Positions 1-9,919 of a stretch of DNA of 64,000 bases are shown piece after piece. The notes beneath the pieces are model-generated. The model had not been told where the DNA came from, did not search any database, and saw only the letters and a program-made list of their open reading frames with translations. The position numbers and the translations under genes were made by a program. The stretch comes from M55B111 sp964614065 (lineage in GTDB: Bacteria; Bipolaricaulota; Bipolaricaulia; M55B111), in NCBI GenBank assembly GCA_964614065.1, contig CAZTJJ010000001.1:1-64000 (forward strand). The letters are read 5' to 3'. Positions within the stretch are counted from its first letter, which is position 1; each line of letters begins with the position of its first letter.

Positions 1-56
1 AAATATTCAAGCACTGCAATTAAGGTTAGAGTGTCTTGACGGTGAAAATAACTTTA

Positions 57-86
57 TTGGAGCTTATCTTCTCCGTGGATTATAAT
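57..86 (+). promoter_or_regulatory. Putative sigma-70 promoter of eno
   Basis: A perfect TATAAT lies at 81-86 with a TTGGAG at 57-62, giving an 18-bp spacer. A second -35-like TTGACG is at 36-41 but too far away to pair with it. The implied leader is about 65 nt before the enolase start. Confidence 0.45.
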
Positions 87-158
87 AAGATGTCTTTTCC
101 CTAAAGTGAGTCTATGGTGTTGATAATACCAATCAAATGAGATAAAAGGGCTGATATT

Positions 159-1415
159 ATGTCACAGATTAGCGAAATAGTCGGGCGGGAGATTTTAGAT
201 TCTCGCGGTAACCCTACTGTAGAGGCGGAAGTCATCTTGGACAACGGTGCTTGGGGCAGGGCCGATGTTCCATCTGGTGCATCGACCGGTAAACGTGAGG
301 CGCTGGAATTGCGTGACAACGACTCTGAAAGATATGGTGGTAAAGGTGTGAGAAAAGCAGTTGAAAATATCAACGAGCAGATTTCACCCGCACTAGAGGG
401 GTATGATCCATTGTGGCAGGAGGAACTCGACGAGAAGTTGATAGAGCTTGACGGTTCGGATGACAAAAGCAACCTGGGGGCAAATGCGATACTGGCTGTT
501 TCATTGGCTGGCGCTCGCGCGGCGGCTAACGAGTTAGGCCTACCATTATTTAAGTATATTGCCGGAGTTACCCCCAGCGAGATTCCAATTCCAATGATGA
601 ACGTGTTAAACGGCGGAGTCCACGCTGGCAATAACCTTGATCTCCAGGAGTTTATGATAGTTCCGATTGGTGCAGGATGCTTTGGCGAAGCGGCCCAGAT
701 GGGCTCGGAGGTCTTTCATAAATTAAAAAGCATACTTTCCGATAGAGGCATGTCTACGGCGGTCGGTGATGAAGGGGGTTTTGCCCCAGATTTGGATGAA
801 GAGGAAGAGGCCTTAAGGTTATTGGTTGAGGCTATATCATCCGCTGGATATTCCCCCGGGAAGGATCTAGCTGTTGCGCTTGATCCTGCCGCAAGTGAAT
901 TTTACAAGAATGGAAATTACGTAATGAGTGGAAAGCAGATGAATGCGACTGAAATGGTTGACATGTACACAAGCTGGGTGGAGAAATTCCCCATAATCTC
1001 AATTGAGGATGGTTTGGACCAGGATGACTGGGATGGCTGGAAACTGATGACAGAGAAGTTGGGTGACCATATTCAAGTAGTTGGTGACGATTTATTTGTT
1101 ACTAACGTTAAAATTCTTCAGAAAGGTATCAAAAACGGCGTTGCTAACTCAATTTTGATAAAAGTGAACCAGATAGGTACACTGACGGAGGCAATTAGGG
1201 CCGTTAGAACTGCTCTAAGGGCAGGGTACTCTGCTGTTATATCTCATCGATCTGGGGAGACCGAGGATAGTTTCATTGCTGACCTGGCGACAGGTTTACC
1301 CTCGACTCAGCTTAAATCCGGCTCTTTATCCAGGAGTGACCGTATAAGTAAATACAATCAATTGCTTAGATTGGAGGATGAATATCAGCTGAGCCTAGCG
1401 ACGTGGCCCAAATAG
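159..1415 (+). CDS. eno: Enolase (phosphopyruvate hydratase)
   Basis: Glycolytic/gluconeogenic enzyme that interconverts 2-phosphoglycerate and phosphoenolpyruvate in the cytosol. The N-terminal loop SGASTGKREALELRD and the signature LIKVNQIGTLTEA are present; the catalytic lysine is Lys335 and the substrate-binding His-Arg-Ser is at 363-365. The length of 418 residues is at the short end of the bacterial range (about 420-435). The ATG start is preceded by a weak AAAGGG and follows a TATAAT promoter. It heads a run of plus-strand genes and is separated from the next by about 110 bp. The protein is rich in acidic residues, as are many others in the window. Identification is secure. Confidence 0.98.
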   Translation: MSQISEIVGREILDSRGNPTVEAEVILDNGAWGRADVPSGASTGKREALELRDNDSERYGGKGVRKAVENINEQISPALEGYDPLWQEELDEKLIELDGSDDKSNLGANAILAVSLAGARAAANELGLPLFKYIAGVTPSEIPIPMMNVLNGGVHAGNNLDLQEFMIVPIGAGCFGEAAQMGSEVFHKLKSILSDRGMSTAVGDEGGFAPDLDEEEEALRLLVEAISSAGYSPGKDLAVALDPAASEFYKNGNYVMSGKQMNATEMVDMYTSWVEKFPIISIEDGLDQDDWDGWKLMTEKLGDHIQVVGDDLFVTNVKILQKGIKNGVANSILIKVNQIGTLTEAIRAVRTALRAGYSAVISHRSGETEDSFIADLATGLPSTQLKSGSLSRSDRISKYNQLLRLEDEYQLSLATWPK

Positions 1416-1523
1416 TAGTATTTTTGCCGCAAAATGGTGTTTGCCTGAGTTACTTTAAAGGATTGCGTAGACGTAAGGAAATGTAGGTGCTCCCTCAATG
1501 AGAAAGCGGAAGGTGACACTAGC

Positions 1524-1784
1524 TTGAAAAAGAAGTTTCTTTCAGCTGTTATCATTCTTGCAATCATTCTTTCAGGGTTTCTTGGTTGGGTCTATTGGAA
1601 TAGGTTTCAGGAGATATTTCAGCTACAGAAGGAAATTTGTGAGTTGCGAGAGGAACGGAAGGAACTTCACAAGAAAATATCTTCTCTGGAAGATAGGCTG
1701 GAGTTAAGGAACGATATAGGGTACATGGAGAAGTTGGCAAGAGAAGAGTTAGGATTAACCTATCCGGAACGGCAAAACGATTGA
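1524..1784 (+). CDS. DivIC/FtsB-family septum formation initiator
   Basis: A small bitopic membrane protein: a short basic N terminus, one membrane helix at about residues 5-25, then a coiled coil at about 30-65 (heptads rich in Glu, Lys and Leu) and a C-terminal YMEKLAREELGLTYPE. That last motif is typical of FtsB/DivIC, which link divisome proteins at the septum. The start is TTG at 1524, supported by a GGAAGGTG ribosome site 10 bp upstream. The position directly after eno is the classic ftsB context in bacteria (eno-ftsB), which strengthens the call. It is 86 residues long and was not assigned to one of the two subfamilies. Confidence 0.85.
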   Translation: MKKKFLSAVIILAIILSGFLGWVYWNRFQEIFQLQKEICELREERKELHKKISSLEDRLELRNDIGYMEKLAREELGLTYPERQND

Positions 1785-1800
1785 TCTATACTCGAACTAA

Positions 1801-4800
1801 ATGGAAGGAATGACCATGGATTTTGTTCACCTTCATAACCATTCTAATTATAGTTTATTGGATTCGACTAACACTATAAAAGGGTTGCTGCAGAAGGCAA
1901 AAGAAAAAGGTATGTCGGCTATAGCGTTGACAGACCATGGCAACATTAGAGGTGTGGTTAGGTTTTTTAAGCAGGCTCAGAAAATAGGTATAAAGCCAAT
2001 TCTTGGGAGCGAACTTTACATAGCGCCTGGGAGCCGCTTTACTAAGCGAGGGAACAAACAGCAAAAGGAAGAGAAGTACTATCACTTGGTTGTTCTGGCA
2101 AAAGATAATAAGGGTTACCAGAATCTCGTTAAGCTTTCCAGTAGAGCGTTTACTGAGGGGTTTTACTATAAACCTCGAGCTGACGACGAGCTGCTACGAA
2201 AGTATTCCGAAGGTTTGATAGGTTTAAGTGCTTGTAAGAGTGGTGAGGTGCCCAAAAAGATCCTCAGAAACGACTACGAGGGAGCCCTGGAAGCTGCGAA
2301 AAAGTTGGCGGAGATATTTGGCAGGGAGGATTTTTTCATTGAGCTTCAGGATCAGGGTGTCGAGGGGCAGGATGAACTTAATCAAGAACTAATTACTCTA
2401 GCTAATGAGCTGGACCTAGGTTTGGTTGCCACTAACGATGTACACTATCTGGAACCCGAAGACAGGTTGGCGCATGAAGTTCTATTGAATATCAGGGCAA
2501 ACAAGAAGATAACCGACGAGGATAGGTTGCGCTATGAGGGAGAGGAGTATTACTTAAAGACACCAGAAGAGATGTGGGAGAGGTTTTCTCACGTCCCAGA
2601 GGCGTTAGAGAATACGGACAAGATTGCGGAACGCTGCAACGTTAATCTAGATTTTGGTGACGATTACTTACTCCCTCCATTTGAAGTGCCTGATGGGTAT
2701 GATTCTTCAAGTCAATACCTGCGAGAGTTGGTCGAGAAGGGGGCCGCGGATCGCTGGGGCGAGCTAACTGACAGCATTCAAGATAGAATTGATCACGAGT
2801 TAAATATCATTGAGGAAATGGGTTATCCAACTTATTTCCTGATTGTTCGGGACTTTATTCAATTTGCGAAAAATAATGGAATCCCGGTCGGTCCTGGTAG
2901 GGGGTCAGCGGCTTCGAGTGTGGTTGCTTATACTCTGGGAATAACCAATATAGACCCCCTCGAACACGAACTTTTGTTTGAAAGATTCCTAAACCCCGGG
3001 CGGGTTAGCATGCCCGATATCGATATAGATTTCTGCATGGATGGCCGTGATAAAGTTATTGAATACGTGATAGACAAGTATGGAGAGGATCATGTTTCTC
3101 AAATTGCGACCTTTGACACCATGGCGGCTAGGTCTGCTATTCGAGATGTGGCTAGAGTTTTGGATATCCCTTACGAGGATGCCGATCAAATTGCAAAAGC
3201 CATTCCTCCCCGCGCTTCGTTAACTGAAGCAATGGATTCTGTTCCCGAGTTGGGGGAAAAGTATCGGGCCAACGAAACCTACCGTAAGTTGTTCGATATT
3301 GCACAAAAACTGGAAGGTTTACTGAGAAATGCCTCTACTCATGCTGCAGGAGTAGTGATAGCTCCTGGAAGACTCACAGATTATGCCCCGTTGCAGAGGC
3401 TGAGTGACGGGGAACTCGTAACTCAATACGATATGGAAGTACTGGAGGATATCGGCTTGCTCAAGATGGATTTCTTGGGTTTGAGGAATCTCACAATCAT
3501 CGATAAAGCTTTCGGTCTTATCAAGGAGACGACGGGGAAGGAATTATCTATAGATGACATCCCCGACGATGACGAAGCAACTTTTAACTTGCTTCAGGAT
3601 GGAAAAACCGTTGGTGTTTTTCAGCTTGAAAGTGAGGGTATGCAAGGGCTAATGAAACGGCTGAAGCCGGAAGAATTTGGAGATATTGTTGCAGCTAATG
3701 CTCTATATCGGCCAGGTCCCCTGGAAAGTGGTATGACAGAGGACTATCTTGCGAGAAAGCATGGGGCTCAGGAGGTAACTTATCCCCATCCAGAGTTGAA
3801 AGAAGTTCTAGATGACACTTATGGACTGCCTATTTACCAGGAGCAAATAATGCAGATGGCTCAGGAGTTAGCAGGTTTTTCCCTTCCCGAAGCGGATACA
3901 TTGCGGGTAGCCGTTGGCAAAAAAAAGAAGAAAGTAATGATGCAATTAAAGGAGAAATTTATTCAGGGTTGTGTGGGAAACGACATTCCCAAGAAAAAGG
4001 CGGAGAATTTGTTTGCTGATATCGACAAGTTCTCCCGCTATGGTTTTAATAAATCCCATTCCACCGCTTATGCACGAATCTCGTACTCAACCGCTTGGCT
4101 CAAAGCTAATTATCCCGCAGCGTACATGGCTAGCTTGTTAACGAGTGTAGGTGGTAACGAGGATAAAGTTGAGAAATACATCAAAGATTGTAACGAGATG
4201 GGTATAGATGTACTTCCACCGGACGTTAACGAAAGTCTTTTAGAGTTTGCTCCCACGTCGGGCGGAAATATTCGCTTTGGCTTGGAGGCCGTGAAATACG
4301 TAGGGAGTGAGCCAGCAGAGGCCATCGTGGATTTAAGGGATGATGGTTATACGTCCTTCTTCGGTTTTTGCCAAAAAATTGGTGGGAATATTAACAAAGA
4401 AGCGCTTGAAAGCTTAGTTAGGGTGGGTGCTCTTGATGAGTTCGGTACAAGAAAGTATCTGCTCTCTCAGATGGAGAAAGGACTTGAAATAGGTGGCATT
4501 TCAGCTGACCAGAGGAAGAGTGGCCAGAGATCGTTTTTCGACCAAGGTGTGAGCTTTAAGGAAGATGAACAACTTAAACAGAACATGGAGAAGTTCTCTC
4601 GTCAGGAGCGGTTAAGGATGGAAAAGGAGTATTTGGGTGTATACATTACTGGCGATCCTCTCGAAGAGCGGAGGATGGAAATTGAAGCTTTCTCCTGTTG
4701 CAGTTTAGATAATCTTTCTTCACTTGGTAATAATGGTTCTGCTTGGCTGGCCGGAAGAATCAGTGAGTTGAACCGGATCAATACTAAAAAAGGTGAGCCA

Positions 4801-5238
4801 ATGGCATTTTTTACGGTTTCTGATGGCTACGGTGAACAAGAGCTAGTTGCTTTTCCCGGAGTTTTCAAGGAGGCCGGCTCGTTGTTAGTTAATGATAACG
4901 TGGTAATAGTGAAGGCGAAAATAGGACAACGAAACGGAGATCAGCAGTTCATTACCAGCAAGGTCTTTTCTGTTGAAGATGCTTGGACTGAGCTCGAGAA
5001 AGAAATCGAATTGGTAGTCAACGCTACTTTACTAAATGAAGACTCTTTTGCCAAACTCCGTAACGTAGCGGAGGATGGGGATACTCCAGTTTATTTTAAG
5101 CTATATGACGAGAAGAAAGGAAGGTACTTACTGGTAAAGTCAGGTGGACAATTTAGGATTAAGGTTAGCCGGGAGCTTTTGCAGAAACTCCGTGATTTTG
5201 AGGAAGTAATTAGTGTAAATGTTGTCCCAAACGAGTGA
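1801..5238 (+). CDS. dnaE: DNA polymerase III alpha subunit (DnaE type)
   Basis: Replicative polymerase catalytic subunit of 1145 residues. The N-terminal PHP domain begins at once (DFVHLHNHSNYSLLDS, residues about 8-23). The polymerase active site has PDIDIDF at 405-411, followed by the palm and fingers segments (NASTHAAGVVIAP, YRPGPLESGM). A helix-hairpin-helix region and an OB-fold (AWLAGRISELNRINTKKGEPMA split across about 980-1010) lie at the C-terminal end. There is no inserted DEDD exonuclease, so this is DnaE rather than PolC. The annotated ATG could be replaced by the ATG five codons later (ATGGATTTTG), which is closer to the usual DnaE N terminus; GGAAGG lies just before that second ATG. 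Confidence 0.97.
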   Translation: MEGMTMDFVHLHNHSNYSLLDSTNTIKGLLQKAKEKGMSAIALTDHGNIRGVVRFFKQAQKIGIKPILGSELYIAPGSRFTKRGNKQQKEEKYYHLVVLAKDNKGYQNLVKLSSRAFTEGFYYKPRADDELLRKYSEGLIGLSACKSGEVPKKILRNDYEGALEAAKKLAEIFGREDFFIELQDQGVEGQDELNQELITLANELDLGLVATNDVHYLEPEDRLAHEVLLNIRANKKITDEDRLRYEGEEYYLKTPEEMWERFSHVPEALENTDKIAERCNVNLDFGDDYLLPPFEVPDGYDSSSQYLRELVEKGAADRWGELTDSIQDRIDHELNIIEEMGYPTYFLIVRDFIQFAKNNGIPVGPGRGSAASSVVAYTLGITNIDPLEHELLFERFLNPGRVSMPDIDIDFCMDGRDKVIEYVIDKYGEDHVSQIATFDTMAARSAIRDVARVLDIPYEDADQIAKAIPPRASLTEAMDSVPELGEKYRANETYRKLFDIAQKLEGLLRNASTHAAGVVIAPGRLTDYAPLQRLSDGELVTQYDMEVLEDIGLLKMDFLGLRNLTIIDKAFGLIKETTGKELSIDDIPDDDEATFNLLQDGKTVGVFQLESEGMQGLMKRLKPEEFGDIVAANALYRPGPLESGMTEDYLARKHGAQEVTYPHPELKEVLDDTYGLPIYQEQIMQMAQELAGFSLPEADTLRVAVGKKKKKVMMQLKEKFIQGCVGNDIPKKKAENLFADIDKFSRYGFNKSHSTAYARISYSTAWLKANYPAAYMASLLTSVGGNEDKVEKYIKDCNEMGIDVLPPDVNESLLEFAPTSGGNIRFGLEAVKYVGSEPAEAIVDLRDDGYTSFFGFCQKIGGNINKEALESLVRVGALDEFGTRKYLLSQMEKGLEIGGISADQRKSGQRSFFDQGVSFKEDEQLKQNMEKFSRQERLRMEKEYLGVYITGDPLEERRMEIEAFSCCSLDNLSSLGNNGSAWLAGRISELNRINTKKGEPMAFFTVSDGYGEQELVAFPGVFKEAGSLLVNDNVVIVKAKIGQRNGDQQFITSKVFSVEDAWTELEKEIELVVNATLLNEDSFAKLRNVAEDGDTPVYFKLYDEKKGRYLLVKSGGQFRIKVSRELLQKLRDFEEVISVNVVPNE

Positions 5239-5247
5239 CTGTAGAGA

Positions 5248-6516
5248 ATGAACTGGAAAGAAATACTAAAGTGGTTTTATCCGGGCATGAGGGTAAAACG
5301 TTGGGGATTGTCTGCAGTTCTCTCCACTATCTTGTTTGGTTTCTCTATCTTGTTGTTGATAGGGAAAAAATGGGTGGGGCTTGTCTATGACGCAATCTCC
5401 TCTTGGCCTGGATATTATTATTTGGTTGCAGGTTTTTCTTTCCTGTTAGGTATTGTGGGGTTAGTTTGGAGCGTAGCCCGCCTTGCGAATTCCATTACTG
5501 CTGTAATTAGCCCCGTCAGTGAGTCTACTTCGAATATGATCTGGAAGAACCGCCTGCTCTCTAAAGGTGAACGTGTGGTGGCTGTCGGCGGAGGAACAGG
5601 CCTTTCGGTGCTTCTAAAAGGACTAAAAAAGCATACTTCCAACCTTACGGCTATTGTAACTGTCATGGATGACGGGGGGAGTTCGGGGAGATTGCGGGAG
5701 GAGATGAATATGTTGCCTCCCGGAGACATCAGGAATTGCCTAATTGCACTTGCCGATGATGAGTCCCAGATGAGTAAGGTATTTCAGCATAGGTTCAGGA
5801 GTGGAGCGGAACTGGGAGGTCATTCGCTTGGTAATTTAATTATCGCGGGAATGGAACAAATAGAAGGGGGGTTCGATCGGGCGATAGAGGAGACGAGTAA
5901 TTTGCTCAGCATCCGTGGGCGGGTGGTGCCATCTACGCTGAAGAATACTCATATAGTGGCGAGACTCGAAGACGGGAAGCTTGTTACCGGTGAGAGCAAT
6001 CTATCCACGTATCCCGGTCGGATTAGAGAGATCAAGTTGGCTGAACAGGCGCCTCCCTATTCTGAAGCCTTGAAAGCGATAAATGAAGCGGAGATCATTA
6101 TATTGGGTCCCGGTAGCCTGTTTACTTCTATTATTCCCAATCTGCTGGTGGATGAGCTTGCTTTTACCATACAAAAAGCTCGGGCAAAGAAATACTACGT
6201 GACAAACATTATGATTGAGCCAGGCGAAACGGATGGAATGAGTGCTAGCGATCATCTGGACATGTTAGATTCTTACATTGATGCCTCTAAGTTGGACTTT
6301 GTAGTGGTTAATAATGGTAACGTCGATAGCATCGTTCTGGATCGCTACGTCAGTGAGGGTTCAGGGCTTGTGCAACCTGATCTAAAGCCAGATAATAATT
6401 ACGGTGTAAGCGTTATCGAGGATGATCTTATAGACTTAGTTGAGTTGGAAGGAAAAAATACTGTCAAGCATGATCATGAACGTCTTGCCAAATTAATTTT
6501 GTCGAGCTCACGATAA
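5248..6516 (+). CDS. YvcK/CofD-like family protein with N-terminal membrane segments
   Basis: The cytosolic domain starts at about residue 110 with VVAVGGGTGLSVLL and contains VMDDGGSSGRLR and PPGDIRNCL, the nucleotide-sugar-binding core of the YvcK (gluconeogenesis factor) family, which is related to CofD. In Bacillus, YvcK is needed for growth on gluconeogenic carbon and for cell-wall homeostasis and binds UDP-sugars. Here the core is preceded by about 100 residues with two membrane helices (about 20-38 and 52-72), an arrangement known in some YvcK proteins that would anchor it to the membrane. It begins 9 bp after dnaE. The enzymatic role of the family is unsettled. Confidence 0.88.
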   Translation: MNWKEILKWFYPGMRVKRWGLSAVLSTILFGFSILLLIGKKWVGLVYDAISSWPGYYYLVAGFSFLLGIVGLVWSVARLANSITAVISPVSESTSNMIWKNRLLSKGERVVAVGGGTGLSVLLKGLKKHTSNLTAIVTVMDDGGSSGRLREEMNMLPPGDIRNCLIALADDESQMSKVFQHRFRSGAELGGHSLGNLIIAGMEQIEGGFDRAIEETSNLLSIRGRVVPSTLKNTHIVARLEDGKLVTGESNLSTYPGRIREIKLAEQAPPYSEALKAINEAEIIILGPGSLFTSIIPNLLVDELAFTIQKARAKKYYVTNIMIEPGETDGMSASDHLDMLDSYIDASKLDFVVVNNGNVDSIVLDRYVSEGSGLVQPDLKPDNNYGVSVIEDDLIDLVELEGKNTVKHDHERLAKLILSSSR

Positions 6517-6579
6517 AGTTTGGTCTTTGTGAATTCAAGGTCTTTGTGGGTCAATCTACAACCGCGGTGAGGTAAATAA

Positions 6580-8418
6580 ATGAAAAATGAGATCAAGAAG
6601 TATGTTCCAGATATCAGTGTAATAGTCGATGGCGGTGTTACCGAGCTAGTTTCAACTGGTGAACTGGACGGTGCAGGAATTGTGGTTCCAGAAGTCGTTG
6701 TTCTGGAGTTAGAATCACAGGCGACCAAAGGGCAAGAAACTGGCTATAAAGGCCTTAATGAGTTAGAGGAATTAAGGAAGTTTTGTGAGGAAGGTACAAT
6801 TGACTTGAAATTTGACGGGTACCAGGGCCTTGGATACGATGGAGCATTGCCTGGATCAAACAGGATGGATGCACTCATCAGAGAGTTAGTGCAGAAGGTA
6901 GATGGAGTGTTGATCACCAACAACCAGATCCAGGCGTCTGTTGCTCGCAGCAAGGGGTTATCTGTCTGTCTTCACAAACCAAAGGAAGACGAGAGTGCGA
7001 CAAGCTTGGAGAGGTTGGAGCTGTTGAATTTTTTCGACGACCAAACGATGTCCGTTCACTTACGGGCGAATACCGTCCCAAAGGCGAAGATAGGAACTCC
7101 GGATGCAGTGACGCTAGAGTCGATAGATAGTGAGAAGCTCAGTTCGGAGTACCTGGAAAAACTAACCCAGCAGATTGTAGAGGTGGCCGACGTTCATCCC
7201 GCTGGGTTTATTGAAATGGATTCAGGTGGTGCTTCTGTAGTCCAACTGGGAAATATCCGTATAGCTATTGCTAAGCCGCCGTTTTCTGATGCAACTGAAA
7301 TTACCGCCACAAGGCCCGTCAAAAAGACGACCGTCGACGACTATTCTTACTCGGGTTTGATAAAGGACAGGTTGAAACAGACTCACCGAGGTGTTCTGGT
7401 AGCGGGAGCTCCAGGAATGGGCAAGTCAACTTTAGTGCAGGCTCTTTCTGAGTTCTTACGTACTTCTGGATGGGTAGTTAAGACCATGGAGAAGCCGAGG
7501 GATCTGGACGTTTCAGACGAGATAAGTCAATATAGAGACCTGGATGGAGAAATGGCTAATACGGCTAAGGTTCTTCTATTAACTCGGCCGGATTACACTA
7601 TCTTTGATGAGATGAGAGGTACGACTGATTTCGAAGTATTTGCGGACTTGCGCATGTCTGGTGTGGGGTTAATAGGAGTTGTACACGCGACAAAGGCCAT
7701 TGACTCTCTCCAGAGACTGGTAGGAAGGGTAGAATTGGGAATGATTCCTCAAATTGTAGATACTGTTCTTCACATAGACGGTGGAGATATTAAGAAGGTT
7801 TTTGACGTGGAGATGACGGTCAAAACCCCTACAGGTATGGAGCAAGGTGATCTATCACGGCCAGTAATAGAGGTACGGGACTTCAAAACCGGCACTTTAA
7901 CTTACGAAATATACACGTTCGGTGAACAGGTAGTTGTAATTCCACTTAAAGGAAAGGAACGTAATCGCATGTGGGATTTGGCTGCTGGAGAGATCGAGTA
8001 TCGGTTGGAAGGGGAATTTTCTTTTGACTTCGATTTGGAAATCAAGTCAGATAATCGAATCGCGATATACTTAGCTGATCATAACATTCCTGCGGTTTTG
8101 GGACGTGGCGGGAAGAGGATCGATGGGTTAGAATCAAAATTGGGCCTTAAGATTGACGTAAGAAGTTTCGAAGATAGATCAGATTCAGGGACCGATTCCA
8201 AGGATTTTACTATCAAGGAAACTAATGAGTATCTCTCGTTGAATTTTGCGCCGTCGTTTAATGGGGACGAAGTTGATATAACGGTTGATGGGAAACGTAT
8301 ATTCTCCGGGGCGGTTTCCAAACGAGGGAGAATTAAGTTGGATGAGGATTCCCCTCAAGCGAAGAAGATTAAAGAAGCTTATCAGAATAATAGAACTGTA
8401 AGGGTTGAAAGGTGCTGA
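6580..8418 (+). CDS. PIN domain / PilT-like ATPase / KH domain protein (COG1855 type)
   Basis: A three-part protein of 612 residues. Residues 1-140 form a PIN nuclease-like domain (VIVDGGV, VVLELE, ALIRELVQKVDGVLITNN supply the acidic residues). Residues about 225-460 are a secretion-ATPase-like P-loop domain with Walker A GAPGMGKST at 276-284 and Walker B TIFDEMRG. Residues about 485-535 are a KH RNA-binding domain with the GRGGKRI loop. This order matches the archaeal COG1855 family (predicted PilT-family ATPase with PIN and KH), whose function is not established; the combination suggests ATP-dependent RNA binding or cleavage. It converges with rtcB, the stop codons being only 11 bp apart, so it sits beside an RNA-repair operon. 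Confidence 0.85.
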   Translation: MKNEIKKYVPDISVIVDGGVTELVSTGELDGAGIVVPEVVVLELESQATKGQETGYKGLNELEELRKFCEEGTIDLKFDGYQGLGYDGALPGSNRMDALIRELVQKVDGVLITNNQIQASVARSKGLSVCLHKPKEDESATSLERLELLNFFDDQTMSVHLRANTVPKAKIGTPDAVTLESIDSEKLSSEYLEKLTQQIVEVADVHPAGFIEMDSGGASVVQLGNIRIAIAKPPFSDATEITATRPVKKTTVDDYSYSGLIKDRLKQTHRGVLVAGAPGMGKSTLVQALSEFLRTSGWVVKTMEKPRDLDVSDEISQYRDLDGEMANTAKVLLLTRPDYTIFDEMRGTTDFEVFADLRMSGVGLIGVVHATKAIDSLQRLVGRVELGMIPQIVDTVLHIDGGDIKKVFDVEMTVKTPTGMEQGDLSRPVIEVRDFKTGTLTYEIYTFGEQVVVIPLKGKERNRMWDLAAGEIEYRLEGEFSFDFDLEIKSDNRIAIYLADHNIPAVLGRGGKRIDGLESKLGLKIDVRSFEDRSDSGTDSKDFTIKETNEYLSLNFAPSFNGDEVDITVDGKRIFSGAVSKRGRIKLDEDSPQAKKIKEAYQNNRTVRVERC

Positions 8419-8429
8419 AGCTCGGGTCG

Positions 8430-9899
8430 CTATCCCTTAATTACAATTATTGGTCTCAATTTTGCAACTTTTGGGCTTAGCCCACTCTCGTGAACCGCAT
8501 GGACTACTTTTTCTACGTCTTTGTAGGCGCCAGGTGCTTCCTCAGCTAAACCTGGATAAGAGTGGGATTCGACGATAATGCCTTGGTCACTCAGCGAAGT
8601 TTCTACGTCCTCGCCCCAAAACTTGGATTTGGCTTTCTTTCGCGACATAGACCTACCGGCCCCGTGTATGCTGCTACCGAACGTTTTTTCCATTGTTCTG
8701 TCAGTGCCTCGTAGTATGTAAGATGACGTTCCCATAGTTCCACCTACCAGAACGGGACCGCCGATGTTTCGATACTTATCGGGCAATTCGGGCCGTCCTG
8801 GTCCGAAAGCTCTGGTTGATCCTTTTCGATGAACCAAAAGTGTTTTCTCTTTGCCCTCAACTGTGTGCTTTTCAATTTTTGCAGTGTTATGGCCAACTTC
8901 ATAGACCGTTTTTACTTTGTGGAGGGGTAATCCTATTGCCTTTTTTAGTCCTCTTCTGGTTAGCCCGGAGAGAACTTGACGGTTGGCGAACGCGCAGTTT
9001 ATTCCACATCTCATGGCACCTAGATATTCTTGTCCTTCCGGGCTGTCCACGGGGGCGGAGACTAATTCCTTTTCTCTTATTGGAAGATTATATTTCTCGC
9101 TGGCCGTTTTTAGTTTAGACAGGTAATCCTGACCGATCTGGTGACCTAACGCTCGAGACCCTGTGTGAATGGAGATTACTATTTGTCCTTCATATATACC
9201 GTATGTTTTTGCTGTATTGTCGTCAAAAATTTCTTCAACTTCCTGAAGTTCCAGATAATGGTTACCCGATCCCAGGGTGCCGATTTCTTTAAATTGTCTT
9301 TGTTTTGCTCGCCGACTGACGTTCTCAGGTTCTGCGCCATTTATTCGGCCGCCTTCCTCGATGAATTCTAGGTCGTCGTCGAGACCGTAGCCAATTTCCA
9401 AGCCAAAGCGTGCTCCTTCAACCAGGGCTCTATCTATCTCTGTAATGGAGAGGCTTATTTCGCCTTCTGATCCCAATCCAGCCGGGATCATTTGGAATAG
9501 AGTTTTAGCGATTCTTTGTTTAGAATCAGTAATATCCGCTACTTCAAGTGGAGTTCTCATCAAACGTACACCACAGTTTATGTCAAATCCCACTCCACCA
9601 GCTACGATTACACCATTGCTAGGATCAAAGGCGGCTACTCCACCTATTGGAAAGCCGTAACCCGGGTGTATGTCTGCCAGTCCTATTGACGCAGTTACTA
9701 TTCCTGGCAGAGCAGCTACGTTAATGATTTGCTCAAGAGCGCTCCATTGCGAACCTTCGCGAAACTCATCCTCCAGCTCTTGAACAGTTTCCTGGTTGGC
9801 AAATAACCTGCCAGGAACGTTCATCTCACCTACTTTAGGGATTTCCCATGTGTTTTCGTTCAGTTTGACTAGCTCTATTTTATTCTTATCGATACTCAA
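8430..9899 (-). CDS. rtcB: RNA-splicing ligase RtcB
   Basis: GTP- and Mn2+-dependent ligase that joins a 3'-phosphate or 2',3'-cyclic phosphate RNA end to a 5'-OH end. Metal ligands are visible: Asp106 and Cys109 in GFDINCG, then GSGNHYLELQ and SIHTGSRALGHQ. The guanylylated histidine is His412 in HGAGRSMSR. The 489-residue length is normal. The start is TTG at 9899: the reading frame carries a stop just upstream, and the N terminus (KLNENTWEIPK) then aligns with the usual family start. It is the last gene of thpR-archease-rtcB on the minus strand; archease is its known activator. Very secure. Confidence 0.97.
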   Translation of the reverse strand: MSIDKNKIELVKLNENTWEIPKVGEMNVPGRLFANQETVQELEDEFREGSQWSALEQIINVAALPGIVTASIGLADIHPGYGFPIGGVAAFDPSNGVIVAGGVGFDINCGVRLMRTPLEVADITDSKQRIAKTLFQMIPAGLGSEGEISLSITEIDRALVEGARFGLEIGYGLDDDLEFIEEGGRINGAEPENVSRRAKQRQFKEIGTLGSGNHYLELQEVEEIFDDNTAKTYGIYEGQIVISIHTGSRALGHQIGQDYLSKLKTASEKYNLPIREKELVSAPVDSPEGQEYLGAMRCGINCAFANRQVLSGLTRRGLKKAIGLPLHKVKTVYEVGHNTAKIEKHTVEGKEKTLLVHRKGSTRAFGPGRPELPDKYRNIGGPVLVGGTMGTSSYILRGTDRTMEKTFGSSIHGAGRSMSRKKAKSKFWGEDVETSLSDQGIIVESHSYPGLAEEAPGAYKDVEKVVHAVHESGLSPKVAKLRPIIVIKG

Positions 9900-9919
9900 T
9901 GTAGGTCATCATCCCGGCT

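Noticed and set aside
101..631. A 176-codon minus-strand frame over the start of enolase
   Set aside because: Antisense shadow of eno with no ribosome site and low-complexity Ser-rich translation.
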